A DNA stretch of 64,000 nt from Lachnospiraceae bacterium MD335. Lineage in GTDB: Bacteria; Bacillota; Clostridia; Lachnospirales; Lachnospiraceae. Made by a program: the position numbers and the translations under genes. Shown here piece by piece: positions 18,213 through 27,173 of this stretch. Each line of letters begins with the position of its first letter. The stretch's first letter is position 1. Below the pieces are notes generated by a model, which saw only the letters and a program-made list of their open reading frames with translations, was not told where the DNA came from and did not search any database. The DNA lies in contig KE159629.1 of NCBI GenBank assembly GCA_000403335.2, positions 62,001-126,000 of the forward strand, in the 5' to 3' direction.

Positions 18213-18284
18213 GCACCCGTAGTCTAATGGATAGAACGGAGGCCTCCGACGCCTTTGATGCAGGTTCGATTCCTGCCGGGTGCA
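18213..18284 (+). tRNA. tRNA-Arg (anticodon CCG)
   Basis: The acceptor arms GCACCCG and CGGGTGC pair fully, with discriminator A. The D arm contains AGTCTAATGGATAGA, the anticodon stem GAGGC/GCCTT encloses the loop CTCCGAC with CCG at positions 34-36, and the T arm reads CAGGTTCGATTCCTG. CCA is not encoded. It decodes CGG. Confidence 0.95.
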
Positions 18285-18339
18285 TTTGCATGTGCAAATG
18301 GATAGATACATGGATAGAGAATGGCGAAAAGGAGGACAC

Positions 18340-19743
18340 ATGGCTAAGAAAAGAAACCCAAAAAAGAGTAAAGTGCAGCAGAGCAGTAATATAAATGAAG
18401 TAAATAAACAGATTGACGTGCAGAACACGGAAACTGATGAAAATATAAATAAAAATAATGCGGTGAATACAGAAGCCGTTACAGCACAGAATACTCCGGT
18501 TATCTCCCGGCAAAAAGAGGCTGCAGCGCCGTTAAAGGGGAAGGAAGGCAGCGCTGCTTCATCGGAGCAGATCAAAGGGATTGCGCTTAGTGTGCTCAAG
18601 GTTTTGCTTCCGGTAGCGGCATGTGCAATCGTCATTGCCTTTATTATTTCCATTGTCAGCTCAAATGGTGTGGATGACGCAGACAGTGCAGCGTTGAATT
18701 TAGACAAGAATGCGGAGGAAGCACATCTTAATAACGAACCTTTGCAGGAAAATGCCTACGAAAATGTCAATGAGCTTATGCGCAGATTTTTTAAGGCTCT
18801 TGGTGACGGAGATATGGATACCATTGTTGCGCTGATGGATTACAATGATGATACTTCTTTGATAACATATGAAAAGCGCAGTGAATTTATTGATGAATAT
18901 GCAAATGTTACGTGTTATACGAAGCCCGGATTGGACGAAAATTCTTATTTTGTATATGTTTCGTATGATGTAAAGATTAAGGATATTGAAACAACAGCGC
19001 CGGGGTTGAATGCGTTTTATGTTTACACCGCGGAGGACGGCAGTCTGAAAATAGACGGTGACATGGAAAAAAATGTTGATGCGGCGTTTAAGCTTGTAAC
19101 CAATCAGGATGATGTGGTGGATCTCTACAACCGGATTGATGTGGACTATAAGTATGCGGTTGCGTCTGATGAGACACTCAACACATTTATGGAGGAGCTG
19201 CCAGGAAAGGTCAAGACGGAAGTTGGTGTAGCGCTTGCGCAGCTTGAGGGACAAAACGATGAAACTGCCGCCGCACAGGAGAGTGAGGGAGGCGAGGCAG
19301 AGTCAACGCAAGAGCCTCAGCCCGAGGAGGAACAGCCGCAAAATCAGGCGGTAAATCAGCTTGTGCGTGCAATAGATACGGTCAATGTCCGTAAATCCGA
19401 CAGTGAGGAAGCGGATCGTATTGGAAAAGTGTCACCGGGGACAGAACTGACACGTATTGAGGAGCGAATCAACGGTTGGAGTAAGGTGATTTATGAAGGC
19501 ACCGAGGCATACATAAAGAGTGATTACCTTGAGGTGATTTCCACAGAGGAAGCAGGTGAAGTAATCGGTTCCGTGAAGGCAACTACAAATGTTAATGTCA
19601 GAAGCGCGGCAAGTCAGGATTCGGAGAAGCTTGGCGTGGCACAGGCGGATACTTCTTATGAACTTTTGCAGGATTTGGGAGAATGGTACCGGATTAAATA
19701 TAACGGCATCACAGGTTATGTGAAGGCAGAATTTTTTGAGTAA
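18340..19743 (+). CDS. Single-pass membrane protein with two C-terminal SH3-like domains
   Basis: 467 residues from ATG 18340, chosen for AAAAGGAGG six bases upstream; longer frames run into the tRNA. It has a Lys-rich cytosolic tail of about 80 residues, one membrane helix near 88-112 (VLKVLLPVAACAIVIAFIISIV), and an extracellular DUF-like domain around 140-290 with TM-distal acidic residues. A Glu/Gln/Pro linker follows. Two bacterial SH3 repeats occupy about 345-400 (DTVNVRKSDSEEADRIG) and 415-467 (TNVNVRSAASQDSEKLG). Bacterial SH3 domains usually bind peptidoglycan or proteins in the wall, so an envelope role is likely; no catalytic domain is attached. Confidence 0.85.
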   Translation: MAKKRNPKKSKVQQSSNINEVNKQIDVQNTETDENINKNNAVNTEAVTAQNTPVISRQKEAAAPLKGKEGSAASSEQIKGIALSVLKVLLPVAACAIVIAFIISIVSSNGVDDADSAALNLDKNAEEAHLNNEPLQENAYENVNELMRRFFKALGDGDMDTIVALMDYNDDTSLITYEKRSEFIDEYANVTCYTKPGLDENSYFVYVSYDVKIKDIETTAPGLNAFYVYTAEDGSLKIDGDMEKNVDAAFKLVTNQDDVVDLYNRIDVDYKYAVASDETLNTFMEELPGKVKTEVGVALAQLEGQNDETAAAQESEGGEAESTQEPQPEEEQPQNQAVNQLVRAIDTVNVRKSDSEEADRIGKVSPGTELTRIEERINGWSKVIYEGTEAYIKSDYLEVISTEEAGEVIGSVKATTNVNVRSAASQDSEKLGVAQADTSYELLQDLGEWYRIKYNGITGYVKAEFFE

Positions 19744-19756
19744 TGCGTTGTAAAAG

Positions 19757-19795
19757 AAAACCCATGCGGTCGAATTGGCTGCATGGGCTTTGTAT
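19757..19795 (+). terminator. Intrinsic terminator
   Basis: CCCATGCGG and CTGCATGGG arms around a short AATT-containing loop, preceded by A-rich and followed by a weak T-containing tract; it lies 13 bases after the SH3 protein stop and could work in both directions. Confidence 0.6.
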
Positions 19796-19867
19796 ATCCT
19801 TTTCATAAGATGGAAATAATAGGAACAGCAAACGATTTTCAGATTATGGAAAGGAATGGTTACCGGA

Positions 19868-20299
19868 ATGAATCATGATGACAGGGAAATTTTGAAGGCA
19901 GTGCAGAAGAATGCCGATATGGCAATTAAGACGATTGGCGTCGTGGCGGAGAAAACAAACAGTACGGCGCTTTCGCGTGAACTTGCGAAAGAAAAACTGA
20001 TGTATTCCGTGATACAGAATAAAGCGACAGACAGGCTCAACAATGAGCAGGCGGACAGTTATCATCCAAGCGCTGCGAACGATTTGTTTCTTGCAGGCGG
20101 TATTCATATGAGTACGCTTGCAGACTGCAGTACCGGAAAACTTGCGGAGGTGGTGATACAAAACAGCGGCCGGGGACTGACGGGAATGTGGAAATCGATT
20201 AATCATCATCAGAATTACGGTAATATGTCAATGGAAATTGCAAAGGAATTTATGACGTTTGAGGAGAAAACGATCGCACGGCTGAAAAAATTTCTGTAA
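19868..20299 (+). CDS. Conserved-looking helical protein of unknown function
   Basis: About 143 residues, helical throughout (LKAVQKNADMAIKTIGVVAEK; LSRELAKEKLMYSVIQNKATD). ATG 19868 is preferred since GGAAAGGA at 19848-19855 abuts the ATG at 19856. The conserved-looking Gly/Met patch GRGLTGMWKSINHHQNYGN contains two adjacent histidines. No membrane helix or signal. It precedes a pseudouridine synthase by about 40 bases. Family not recognised. Confidence 0.7.
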   Translation: MNHDDREILKAVQKNADMAIKTIGVVAEKTNSTALSRELAKEKLMYSVIQNKATDRLNNEQADSYHPSAANDLFLAGGIHMSTLADCSTGKLAEVVIQNSGRGLTGMWKSINHHQNYGNMSMEIAKEFMTFEEKTIARLKKFL

Positions 20300-20342
20300 A
20301 GTTTGTTAAGACTGCAGGAACAGAAGGGAAGGAATGCTTGGA

Positions 20343-21047
20343 ATGAGGTTGAATCAGTATATTGCAGCGTGCGGTATCTGTTCCCGCAGGGAGGCGGATA
20401 AGCTGATAGAAGGCGGCAGGGTGTGCGTGAACGGACAGACTGCCGTAAGCGGGATACAGGTGTCGGACGAAGATCTTGTGGAGGTGGACAAAAAATCCGT
20501 CAAACCTTTGTCTGCAAAAGTGGTGCTGGCGTACAATAAGCCTGTGGGCGTGACCTGTACTGAGAAGGATAAGTACGCAGAAAAGACGATTGTTGAAGCC
20601 GTGAAATATCCGGTGCGGCTGACATATGCCGGGCGTCTTGACAAGGAGTCGGAAGGGCTGATGATTTTGACAAATGACGGTGCGTTGATTCAAAACATGA
20701 TGAAAGGGGCAAACTGTCATGAAAAGGAGTATATCGTAAAGGTTGATAAGGAGATTACAGACAGCTTTCTTTCCGGTATGGCAAACGGCGTATACTTAAA
20801 GGAATTAGAAAAAACGACAAGACCTTGCAGGATGGAACAGACAGGAAAATATACATTTAAAATTATACTCACACAGGGCCTGAACAGGCAGATTAGAAGA
20901 ATGTGCGGGCAGTTTGGCTATCATATAAAGCGCTTGGTTCGTGTGCGGATAATGAATATTGAGTTGGGGGCGTTAAAGACAGGAGCGTATAGGGAGATTC
21001 AGGGCGAAGAGCTTATGGAGCTGTACAGGCTTTGTAAACTGAAATAG
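20343..21047 (+). CDS. 23S rRNA/tRNA pseudouridine synthase, RluF-like (RsuA family)
   Basis: About 234 residues. An N-terminal S4 RNA-binding domain (RLNQYIAACGICSRREADKLIEGGRVCVNG) precedes the catalytic domain with the RsuA-family active site AGRLDKESEGLMILTNDG, whose Asp attacks the target uridine. VAYNKPVGVTCT and the C-terminal QGLNRQIRRMCGQFGYHIKRLVRVRI complete the family set. The GVTCT stretch and overall length suit the RluF subgroup. The ATG at 20343 fits the GGAAGGAA site better than the ATG at 20334. LigA follows 34 bases later. Confidence 0.92.
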   Translation: MRLNQYIAACGICSRREADKLIEGGRVCVNGQTAVSGIQVSDEDLVEVDKKSVKPLSAKVVLAYNKPVGVTCTEKDKYAEKTIVEAVKYPVRLTYAGRLDKESEGLMILTNDGALIQNMMKGANCHEKEYIVKVDKEITDSFLSGMANGVYLKELEKTTRPCRMEQTGKYTFKIILTQGLNRQIRRMCGQFGYHIKRLVRVRIMNIELGALKTGAYREIQGEELMELYRLCKLK

Positions 21048-21081
21048 GGCGCAACCGGCGGCGAAAGGAGCATGTGGCAAA

Positions 21082-23070
21082 ATGGCGGCGAACAAGGAAA
21101 CAATACATAGAATGCGGGAACTTTCACAAAAGCTGAATGAGGCATCGAAGGCGTATTATGCACAGGACAGGGAGATTATGAGCAACCGTGAATATGATGC
21201 ACTTTATGACGAGTTGGAGTCTTTGGAACAGGAAACCGGAATGGTACTTGCGGGAAGCCCTACCATGCGTGTGGGATATGAGGCAGTGGATGAGCTGCCC
21301 AAAGAGTCGCATGAAAGCCCGATGCTTTCTCTTGGGAAGACGAAAGAGCGGGAGGAACTTGTAAGCTGGCTTGGTGATAAGGATGGGCTTTTGAGCTGGA
21401 AACTTGACGGACTGACGATTGTGTTGACGTATCAAAACGGTGCGCTTGTAAAGGCGGTCACGCGCGGAAACGGAGAGGTCGGAGAGGTCATTACAAACAA
21501 TGCGCGTGTTTTTCAAAATATCCCGCTGAAAATAGCGTATCAGGGTGAATTAATCCTTCGCGGCGAGGCGGTTATCACATATGGCGATTTTGAGGCGATT
21601 AACAGCCGTATTGCAGATGTGGAGGCAAGGTACAAAAATCCCAGGAACTTGTGTTCCGGTTCCGTCAGACAGTTGAATAATCAGATAACAGCCGAGCGGA
21701 ATGTGCGGTTTTATGCATTTTCCCTTGTGCAGGCACAGGAAAACGGGGCGTTTGTCGATTTTGACAATTCGCGGGAAAAACAATATGAATTTCTTGCGGC
21801 TCAGGGATTTGACGTGGTTGAGTATGTGCGGGTAAAGCAGGATACTATTATTGAGGCGGTAGCAGATTACGAGAACCGCGTGGAAACATACGAGGTGCCC
21901 TCCGACGGTTTGGTGCTTATTTATGATGATATTGAGTACGGGCGGTCGCTTGGGCGCACGGCAAAATTTCCGCGGGATTCGATTGCGTTTAAGTGGGCGG
22001 ACGAAGTCAGGGAGACTGTTTTAAAGGAGATTGAGTGGAGTCCGAGCCGTACGGGGCTGATTAATCCGATTGCCATTTTTGAACCCGTGGAGCTGGAGGG
22101 AACGACGGTAAGCCGTGCATCGGTCCACAATATCAGCATTCTGAAAGGCTTAAGGCTTGGCATCGGTGACCGGATAACCGTATACAAGGCAAATATGATT
22201 ATTCCGCAGATTGACGAAAATTTAACAAATAGTGACACGATTGAGATACCCGAACATTGTCCAGTGTGCGGTGGAGATACGCAGCTGCGCGCAGTGGGGG
22301 AAGTGCAGTCGCTTTACTGTACAAATCCTGACTGCGAGGCAAAAAAAATCAAGTCGTTTACGCATTTTGTGGGGCGTGACGCCATGAATATTGACGGGCT
22401 TTCGGAGGCGACGCTTGAAAAGTTTATTGCGAAAGGGTTTATTCATCAGTACCGTGATATTTTCCATCTTGAGGAGCACTGTGATGCGATTATCGCGATG
22501 GAGGGGTTTGGCGAGAAGTCTTATAACAGGCTGATAGAGAGTATTGATGCGGCGAGAACGGCAGAACTCCCCAAACTGATATACAGTCTTGGAATCCCCA
22601 ATATCGGTCTTGCGAACGCAAAGGTTATTTGCAGATATTATGATTATGATTTGGATGCCGTGCGTAAGGCGCAAGCGGAAGAATTAAGTGCAATTGACGG
22701 TATTGGGGAGGTGATTGGAAGGGCGTTTGAAGATTATTTTGCTGTTGCGGATCATTGTGAACAGTTTGACAATCTTTTAAAGGAGCTTACAATCAAGAAG
22801 GAAGAAGTAGACGCGGCGGGGCTGACGCTTACGGGAAAAACATTTGTGGTTACGGGTAGTCTTGTGCATTTTGACAGCAGGAATGCGCTTAAGGATTTGA
22901 TTGAAAAACGGGGCGGCAAGGTGGCAGGCAGTGTATCCGCAAAGACGGTGTGCCTGATTAATAATGATATTGCGTCCTCCTCGTCAAAGAATAAGAAAGC
23001 GAAAGAACTGGATGTGCCAATCGTTACGGAAGAACAGTTTATGGCGGACTATCTTGATATGCAGCCTTAA
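21082..23070 (+). CDS. ligA: NAD-dependent DNA ligase
   Basis: Seals nicks in replication and repair using NAD. The 662 residues cover all LigA parts: the Ia domain, the adenylation motif SWKLDGLTIVLTYQNG with the AMP-accepting Lys, and LILRGEAVITYGDFE. The OB fold holds GDRITVYKANMIIPQI, followed by a four-Cys zinc finger (HCPVCGG...YCTNPDCEAKK). Helix-hairpin-helix repeats (AMEGFGEKSYNRLIESI) come next, then a C-terminal BRCT domain (LTGKTFVVTGSLVHF). It is complete and clearly functional by sequence. GAAAGGAG precedes the ATG. Confidence 0.97.
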   Translation: MAANKETIHRMRELSQKLNEASKAYYAQDREIMSNREYDALYDELESLEQETGMVLAGSPTMRVGYEAVDELPKESHESPMLSLGKTKEREELVSWLGDKDGLLSWKLDGLTIVLTYQNGALVKAVTRGNGEVGEVITNNARVFQNIPLKIAYQGELILRGEAVITYGDFEAINSRIADVEARYKNPRNLCSGSVRQLNNQITAERNVRFYAFSLVQAQENGAFVDFDNSREKQYEFLAAQGFDVVEYVRVKQDTIIEAVADYENRVETYEVPSDGLVLIYDDIEYGRSLGRTAKFPRDSIAFKWADEVRETVLKEIEWSPSRTGLINPIAIFEPVELEGTTVSRASVHNISILKGLRLGIGDRITVYKANMIIPQIDENLTNSDTIEIPEHCPVCGGDTQLRAVGEVQSLYCTNPDCEAKKIKSFTHFVGRDAMNIDGLSEATLEKFIAKGFIHQYRDIFHLEEHCDAIIAMEGFGEKSYNRLIESIDAARTAELPKLIYSLGIPNIGLANAKVICRYYDYDLDAVRKAQAEELSAIDGIGEVIGRAFEDYFAVADHCEQFDNLLKELTIKKEEVDAAGLTLTGKTFVVTGSLVHFDSRNALKDLIEKRGGKVAGSVSAKTVCLINNDIASSSSKNKKAKELDVPIVTEEQFMADYLDMQP

Positions 23071-23106
23071 ACGTTTGAAAAATAAAGGGATACGGGGGAA
23101 AGAGAA

Positions 23107-24012
23107 ATGCCGATTAAAGTGCAGAGTGCATTGCCTGCAAAGGAAATTTTGGAAAATGAAAATATATTTGTCATGGATGAAAGCCGGGCGATGCATCAGG
23201 ATATCAGACCGCTGCAGGTTTGTATTTTAAATCTGATGCCGATTAAGCAGGACACGGAGCTGCAGCTTCTGCGTGCGCTTTCCAACACGCCGCTGCAGGT
23301 GGACGTGACCTTTCTGATGGTGACAAGCCATGTGTCCCTGAATACCTCGGCAAATCATTTAAACCGTTTTTATACGACGTTTGAGGAGATTAAGGACAAA
23401 CGGTTTGACGGAATGATTATTACCGGCGCGCCAGTGGAGGATATGGAATTTGAAGAAGTTGATTATTGGGATGAGATTTGCACGATAATGGATTGGGCGG
23501 AGTTTCATGTGACTTCGACGCTTCATATCTGTTGGGGGGCGCAGGCGGGATTTTATCATTATTATGGAATCCAAAAACGAAAACTTCCAAAGAAGCTGTT
23601 TGGGATTTATTCGCATCGGGTAGGAAACAGAAAGACACCGTTGGTCCGCGGATTTGATGATTTTTTCCTTGCTCCGCACAGTCGTCATACGGAAACGCCC
23701 GCCGATGCAATTCATAAGTGCGGTAAGATTACAGTGCTTGCAGAGTCCGATGAAGCAGGGGTTTTTTTGGCGTATGCTGAAAATGGGAAAAAGATTTTTG
23801 TAAACGGGCATCCTGAGTATGACAGGTTTACATTGGACGCGGAGTATAAGCGGGATTTGGGGAAGGGACTTTTGATACATATTCCGAGAAATTATTATCC
23901 GGAGGATAATCCTGAAAACAGACCTAGCTTGCAGTGGCGGTCGCATAGTAATAATCTATATACGAATTGGCTCAATTACTACGTTTATCAGGTGACACCG
24001 TATGACCTGTAA
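23107..24012 (+). CDS. metA: Homoserine O-acetyltransferase, MetA family
   Basis: Activates homoserine for methionine synthesis. The 301 residues carry the MetA landmarks: VCILNLMPIKQDTELQLLRAL near the start, ITGAPVEDMEFEEVDYW, the nucleophile Cys at position 142 in LHICWGAQAGFYHYYG, YSHRV, and the catalytic NGHPEYD. Position 111 counts as Glu in PVE; published work on this family links Glu111 to acetyl-CoA and Gly111 to succinyl-CoA, so acetyl transfer is predicted. It starts 36 bases after ligA. No SAM or methionine T-box leader is seen in front of it. It is the last backbone gene before the mobile region. Confidence 0.95.
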   Translation: MPIKVQSALPAKEILENENIFVMDESRAMHQDIRPLQVCILNLMPIKQDTELQLLRALSNTPLQVDVTFLMVTSHVSLNTSANHLNRFYTTFEEIKDKRFDGMIITGAPVEDMEFEEVDYWDEICTIMDWAEFHVTSTLHICWGAQAGFYHYYGIQKRKLPKKLFGIYSHRVGNRKTPLVRGFDDFFLAPHSRHTETPADAIHKCGKITVLAESDEAGVFLAYAENGKKIFVNGHPEYDRFTLDAEYKRDLGKGLLIHIPRNYYPEDNPENRPSLQWRSHSNNLYTNWLNYYVYQVTPYDL

Positions 24013-24639
24013 AGGGAACCTGCGATAGATGCCTGAAAGCCTAGTAAAATCAAGGCTTTCAGGGATTGGCAGACGGTGGAAAAAGTCATGCAGTTTCCCG
24101 TAATTTCTCGTATTTTTGGGGTAAAATGGTGTACAAATGGTGTACTTTTTGCCCTTTCAACGGTGTACATGGCGTATAAATGACGTACTTTTTGGGGAAT
24201 GGCGTATAGGAAATTGGAACGGAAATAGGGATATATTTTGAATGGTATCGCGCATAAAAAAGAAATATATTTTTTAAGGAACATAAATTATAGTAAGGTG
24301 AGTGAAATATCCTGCACTGTAGGTTGAAATATTATTCTCTATAAATAAACAGAGTTCTTCTAAGGCAGCTATTGACGGTGCTGGTATGTGCATATCAGTA
24401 AACTCATTACCAGGACCTGCAGATATTACTCAAAAGCAGGATATGGAACAGATGCCTTCTCTTATTGTCAAAAAATGTTTGTTGAAGACCAGTCACTATA
24501 TTGTGGTTGGTCTTTTAAGTTATTTTATGATATGATGAAGCTGCAGATAGCTTTTAATAAATAATAGAAAAGAAATCATCTGGCAGGCAGCAAATATAAA
24601 TACTTTGTTTAAATTTCTTACACAACAAGAGGATTTGAA
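24013..24639. other. Gene-free gap with integrase-site-like repeats at the left edge of the mobile region
   Basis: A 10-bp-arm inverted repeat (CCTGAAAGCC / GGCTTTCAGG) at 24032-24063 encloses TAGTAAAATCAA. It is followed at about 24126-24210 by six imperfect copies of TGGTGTAC-like repeats at short intervals. Such clusters are typical of arm sites beside tyrosine integrase genes of phages and conjugative elements. On the - strand the stretch 24060-24284 can be read as a Thr/Pro-rich tail resembling the end of an integrase, but no integrase core is left. A small open frame without start (24323-24535) is also present. This is the likely scar of an integrated element. Confidence 0.4.
24485..24516 (+). 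terminator. Possible intrinsic terminator
   Basis: AAGACCA and TGGTCTT arms with additional pairing toward a TATATT loop, followed by TTTT. It lies between the repeat-rich scar and the orphan membrane protein. Confidence 0.5.
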
Positions 24640-25896
24640 ATGGAAAATACGATTATTGGAATAATATTAGGTTCGTCAGTAATTAGTTCTGTTGTAGGCG
24701 CTTTATTTGGTTATATAACGAATAAAAGAAACAGTGCTTTGACGCATATTACAACTGAAAGGGAGAAATGGAGGGAAAAAGTCAGAAAGATTAGTGAAAA
24801 TATAGAGAAGACAGAGTTTCAAGGCAAAAAGAAGAGGAATATAAATCGGTATTTAGTACAGTTAGAAGTGAATATCAATCCATATGGGAAAAGAATGGAG
24901 AATGATTATGCAAGAGATTCCCATATATGGGCGGAGATTGAAAATATAAGGCAGGTAAAGAACAAAAAAGAGTTTAATGAGCATAAAGAATTGCTGATTT
25001 ATTATTTATCATTAATGCTGAAGGAAGATTGGGAAAGGTCCAAGAGAGAGGTTAAAGGATATTCCAGAACTTTGTTTGAACTTCCAGTGATACTTTTTCT
25101 TAATTGCAGTATCGGGGCATATTATGCATATAAATTGGGGAGTAGTTATATAGATACAGAGATATGTGTTATTGCTGTGTCTGTCATGGTATATTTTTTA
25201 CTTAGGTATGTACAGCAATTTGGGGAAGGAAGAATCGTTTCGGATAATAGGATAAGGAAACTCTACTATTTTGAAGTATTTACATCATACATTGTGATGA
25301 TATTTGTTTCGGCAATAATATCATTTTTTTTGAGTATGTTTTTAAAAACGTTTTATAGTGAGTTTGTATTCATGAATTTATGGACGGTTGTGATGTGTGG
25401 AGGTGAGTGCCTTTATATCTGTTTTGCAGGTATAAATTGGGGGTTTAAGAGAACATTTCTGGCGGAGGCAGTACTTGGCGCAAGGCAGAAGATATTAGAT
25501 TACAATAAACAGAAAATAGAGCAGTATGATAAGATTGTAAATGAACTGTATAATTATATAAGTGAAAACAGTCAGAATATAGAAAGTTTAGAACCAAGCA
25601 TTCGTTCATTAAAAAAGATTATTAAAGAATATAAGGTAGAATTAGCTGATAGAAAAAAATTTTTAAACAAAAAAGGTATGAATGCGCGGCAGTATGCAGA
25701 ATATAATGCAGTCCAAAATAAAATAGAATATTTAGATAAACTGCAGGACAAAATATTACAATATTCATCAGAGAGAATCATTAATATGGTTTGGCATTGG
25801 GTAAAAACGATGCCTGTCCTTGAACAAATTAAGAAAATATTAATTAAGCTGAAAAGAATCATTTGGAATGAACCAGGGAAAAATCCGTTTAATTGA
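24640..25896 (+). CDS. Orphan membrane protein with long coiled coil, unknown function
   Basis: 418 residues, noticeably AT-rich and Lys/Ile/Asn-heavy compared with the flanking backbone. It has an N-terminal helix (IIGIILGSSVISSVVGALFGYI), then a charged amphipathic segment NKRNSALTHITTEREKWREK, three to four membrane helices between about 148 and 270, and a cytosolic C-terminal coiled coil of about 120 residues (KIEQYDKIVNELYNYISENSQNIE... and IEYLDKLQDKILQYS). No enzyme motif is visible. The N-terminal helix followed by ITTEREKWR is a layout I associate with hypothetical proteins on accessory islands. Function unknown; position at the edge of the mobile region suggests acquired cargo. Confidence 0.8.
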   Translation: MENTIIGIILGSSVISSVVGALFGYITNKRNSALTHITTEREKWREKVRKISENIEKTEFQGKKKRNINRYLVQLEVNINPYGKRMENDYARDSHIWAEIENIRQVKNKKEFNEHKELLIYYLSLMLKEDWERSKREVKGYSRTLFELPVILFLNCSIGAYYAYKLGSSYIDTEICVIAVSVMVYFLLRYVQQFGEGRIVSDNRIRKLYYFEVFTSYIVMIFVSAIISFFLSMFLKTFYSEFVFMNLWTVVMCGGECLYICFAGINWGFKRTFLAEAVLGARQKILDYNKQKIEQYDKIVNELYNYISENSQNIESLEPSIRSLKKIIKEYKVELADRKKFLNKKGMNARQYAEYNAVQNKIEYLDKLQDKILQYSSERIINMVWHWVKTMPVLEQIKKILIKLKRIIWNEPGKNPFN

Positions 25897-25959
25897 CGCT
25901 ATGGTGGACTGGACTGTAAGGATATTCCCATTGAATCCTCCAGGTTAAACTGTTATATT

Positions 25960-26040
25960 TTAAACCGGATAGCGGTAATAGTCATTGGCATCAAATCCAC
26001 GGTCAAGGATACGGATGCATTTGGGAGTAAAGTTTATGCT
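25960..26040 (-). pseudogene. Short transposase-like remnant
   Basis: Read on the - strand this stretch encodes CIRILDRGFDANDYYRYPV followed by TAA, which resembles the DRGYDAN block around a catalytic Asp in IS4-type DDE transposases. Only about 25 residues remain and neither side continues in frame. No terminal repeats were found. Confidence 0.35.
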
Positions 26041-26062
26041 ATTAAGCAATATATTTATCTGA

Positions 26063-26110
26063 AAAACAGGCATCTTTGTCATAAAAGGATACAAAGATGC
26101 CTGTTTTTTT
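26063..26110. terminator. Strong bidirectional terminator
   Basis: A perfect 16-bp stem (AAACAGGCATCTTTGT and its complement) around an 11-base loop is flanked by A-rich and T-rich tails (seven T on the + strand). It can stop + strand transcription from the left and the small - strand frame at its right. Confidence 0.9.
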
Positions 26111-26273
26111 AATCAATCTGCATTTTTTGCTCAATAAAATTTAATACCCCATATATTAACATTGCAATTGCACAGAGAATTGCGATACTCAAAATTACCA
26201 TATCCAGCTTAAATACCTGAGATTTATTATGTAAAAAGTAAATAACTAAGAATAATAAGGAGAACCTCAGCAT
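26109..26273 (-). CDS. Possible 54-residue membrane peptide
   Basis: Reading leftward from ATG at 26271-26273 gives 54 residues with two hydrophobic helices (LRFSLLFLVIYFLH and MVILSIAILCAIAMLIYGVL) and a short polar tail, stopping inside the bidirectional terminator. The ribosome site is weak (AAAAAGAA). The size and hydrophobicity recall small membrane toxins or anchors, but nothing proves expression. It faces away from parA. Confidence 0.35.
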   Translation of the reverse strand: MLRFSLLFLVIYFLHNKSQVFKLDMVILSIAILCAIAMLIYGVLNFIEQKMQID

Positions 26274-26373
26274 ATGGTTCTTTTTTGTATTTAATTCGTT
26301 ATCAATGGGCGGAACAGCCTTTTGAATAAATGGAACTATTAACCATCACTAAATTTTTATGGAGGAAAAATTT

Positions 26374-27171
26374 ATGAGCAGAATTATTGCGATTGCAAAT
26401 CAAAAAGGTGGAGTGGGAAAGACCACAACAAGTATTAATTTGGGCGTCGGACTTTCAAGGGCAGGAAAAAAGGTCTGCCTGGTGGACTTGGATCCGCAGG
26501 GGAATGCGACACAGGGGCTGGGATATAATCCGGATGAACAGGATATTACGATTGCTACCATTATGGAAAAGATTATCAGCAAGGACTTTAATATCACGCA
26601 GGAGTTCGGAGTGCTGCATCACGAGGAAGGGATTGACCTTATTCCATCATCAATTGACTTATCATTAATGGAAATGAAATTGCTGTCCGTCTATATTGGC
26701 AGGGAAAAGATTTTAAATACATATTTGGAAATGATATATCATTTATATGACTATATCATTATTGACTGCAAACCGTCACTGGATATTATTACACTAAATG
26801 CACTGACCGCAGCAGACGGTGTTCTGATACCCGTACAGGCACAGTATTATAGCGCAAAAGGATTGGAGCAGCTTCTCGGCACAATCAGTCAGGTTGTAAC
26901 GGAAGGGTTGAACAGCAGCCTTGCGGTTGACGGAATCTTATTTACCCTGGCAAATAACCGTACAAATAACTACAAGCAAATAACAGATATTGTAAAAAAT
27001 ACATATGGACATAGCATACACATATTTTCCAGCACTATACCAAGAGCGGTGACTGCAGAAGAAGCGCCTGCCGCCGGAATGAGTATATACCAATATGATC
27101 CGACCGGAACGGTCTCAAAGGCTTACAATGATTTTACATGTGAATTTATGATTTTGGAAGAAGGTGTATAA
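26374..27171 (+). CDS. ParA/Soj family ATPase of the conjugative element
   Basis: 265 residues from ATG 26374, where GGAGG (26361-26365) is eight bases upstream; the earlier ATG overlaps that site. It opens MSRIIAIANQKGGVGKTTTS with the deviant Walker A (KGGVGKTT), followed by VCLVDLDPQGNATQGLG, the Walker B-like YIIIDCKPSLDIITLNAL and PVQAQYYSAKGLEQLL. ParA ATPases drive DNA partition with a ParB partner. The 3' neighbour begins three bases later and is the likely partner. Such parA genes commonly open the maintenance module of clostridial conjugative elements. Confidence 0.92.
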   Translation: MSRIIAIANQKGGVGKTTTSINLGVGLSRAGKKVCLVDLDPQGNATQGLGYNPDEQDITIATIMEKIISKDFNITQEFGVLHHEEGIDLIPSSIDLSLMEMKLLSVYIGREKILNTYLEMIYHLYDYIIIDCKPSLDIITLNALTAADGVLIPVQAQYYSAKGLEQLLGTISQVVTEGLNSSLAVDGILFTLANNRTNNYKQITDIVKNTYGHSIHIFSSTIPRAVTAEEAPAAGMSIYQYDPTGTVSKAYNDFTCEFMILEEGV

Positions 27172-27173
27172 CT

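Noticed and set aside
23071-23106. Gap before metA checked for a SAM riboswitch or methionine T-box
   Set aside because: Only 36 bases long, too short for either.
24323-24535. Open frame reading ...SSSKAAIDGAGMCISVNSLPG... before the orphan membrane protein
   Set aside because: No start codon with ribosome site, no recognised family, and its end is the stem of a terminator-like hairpin.
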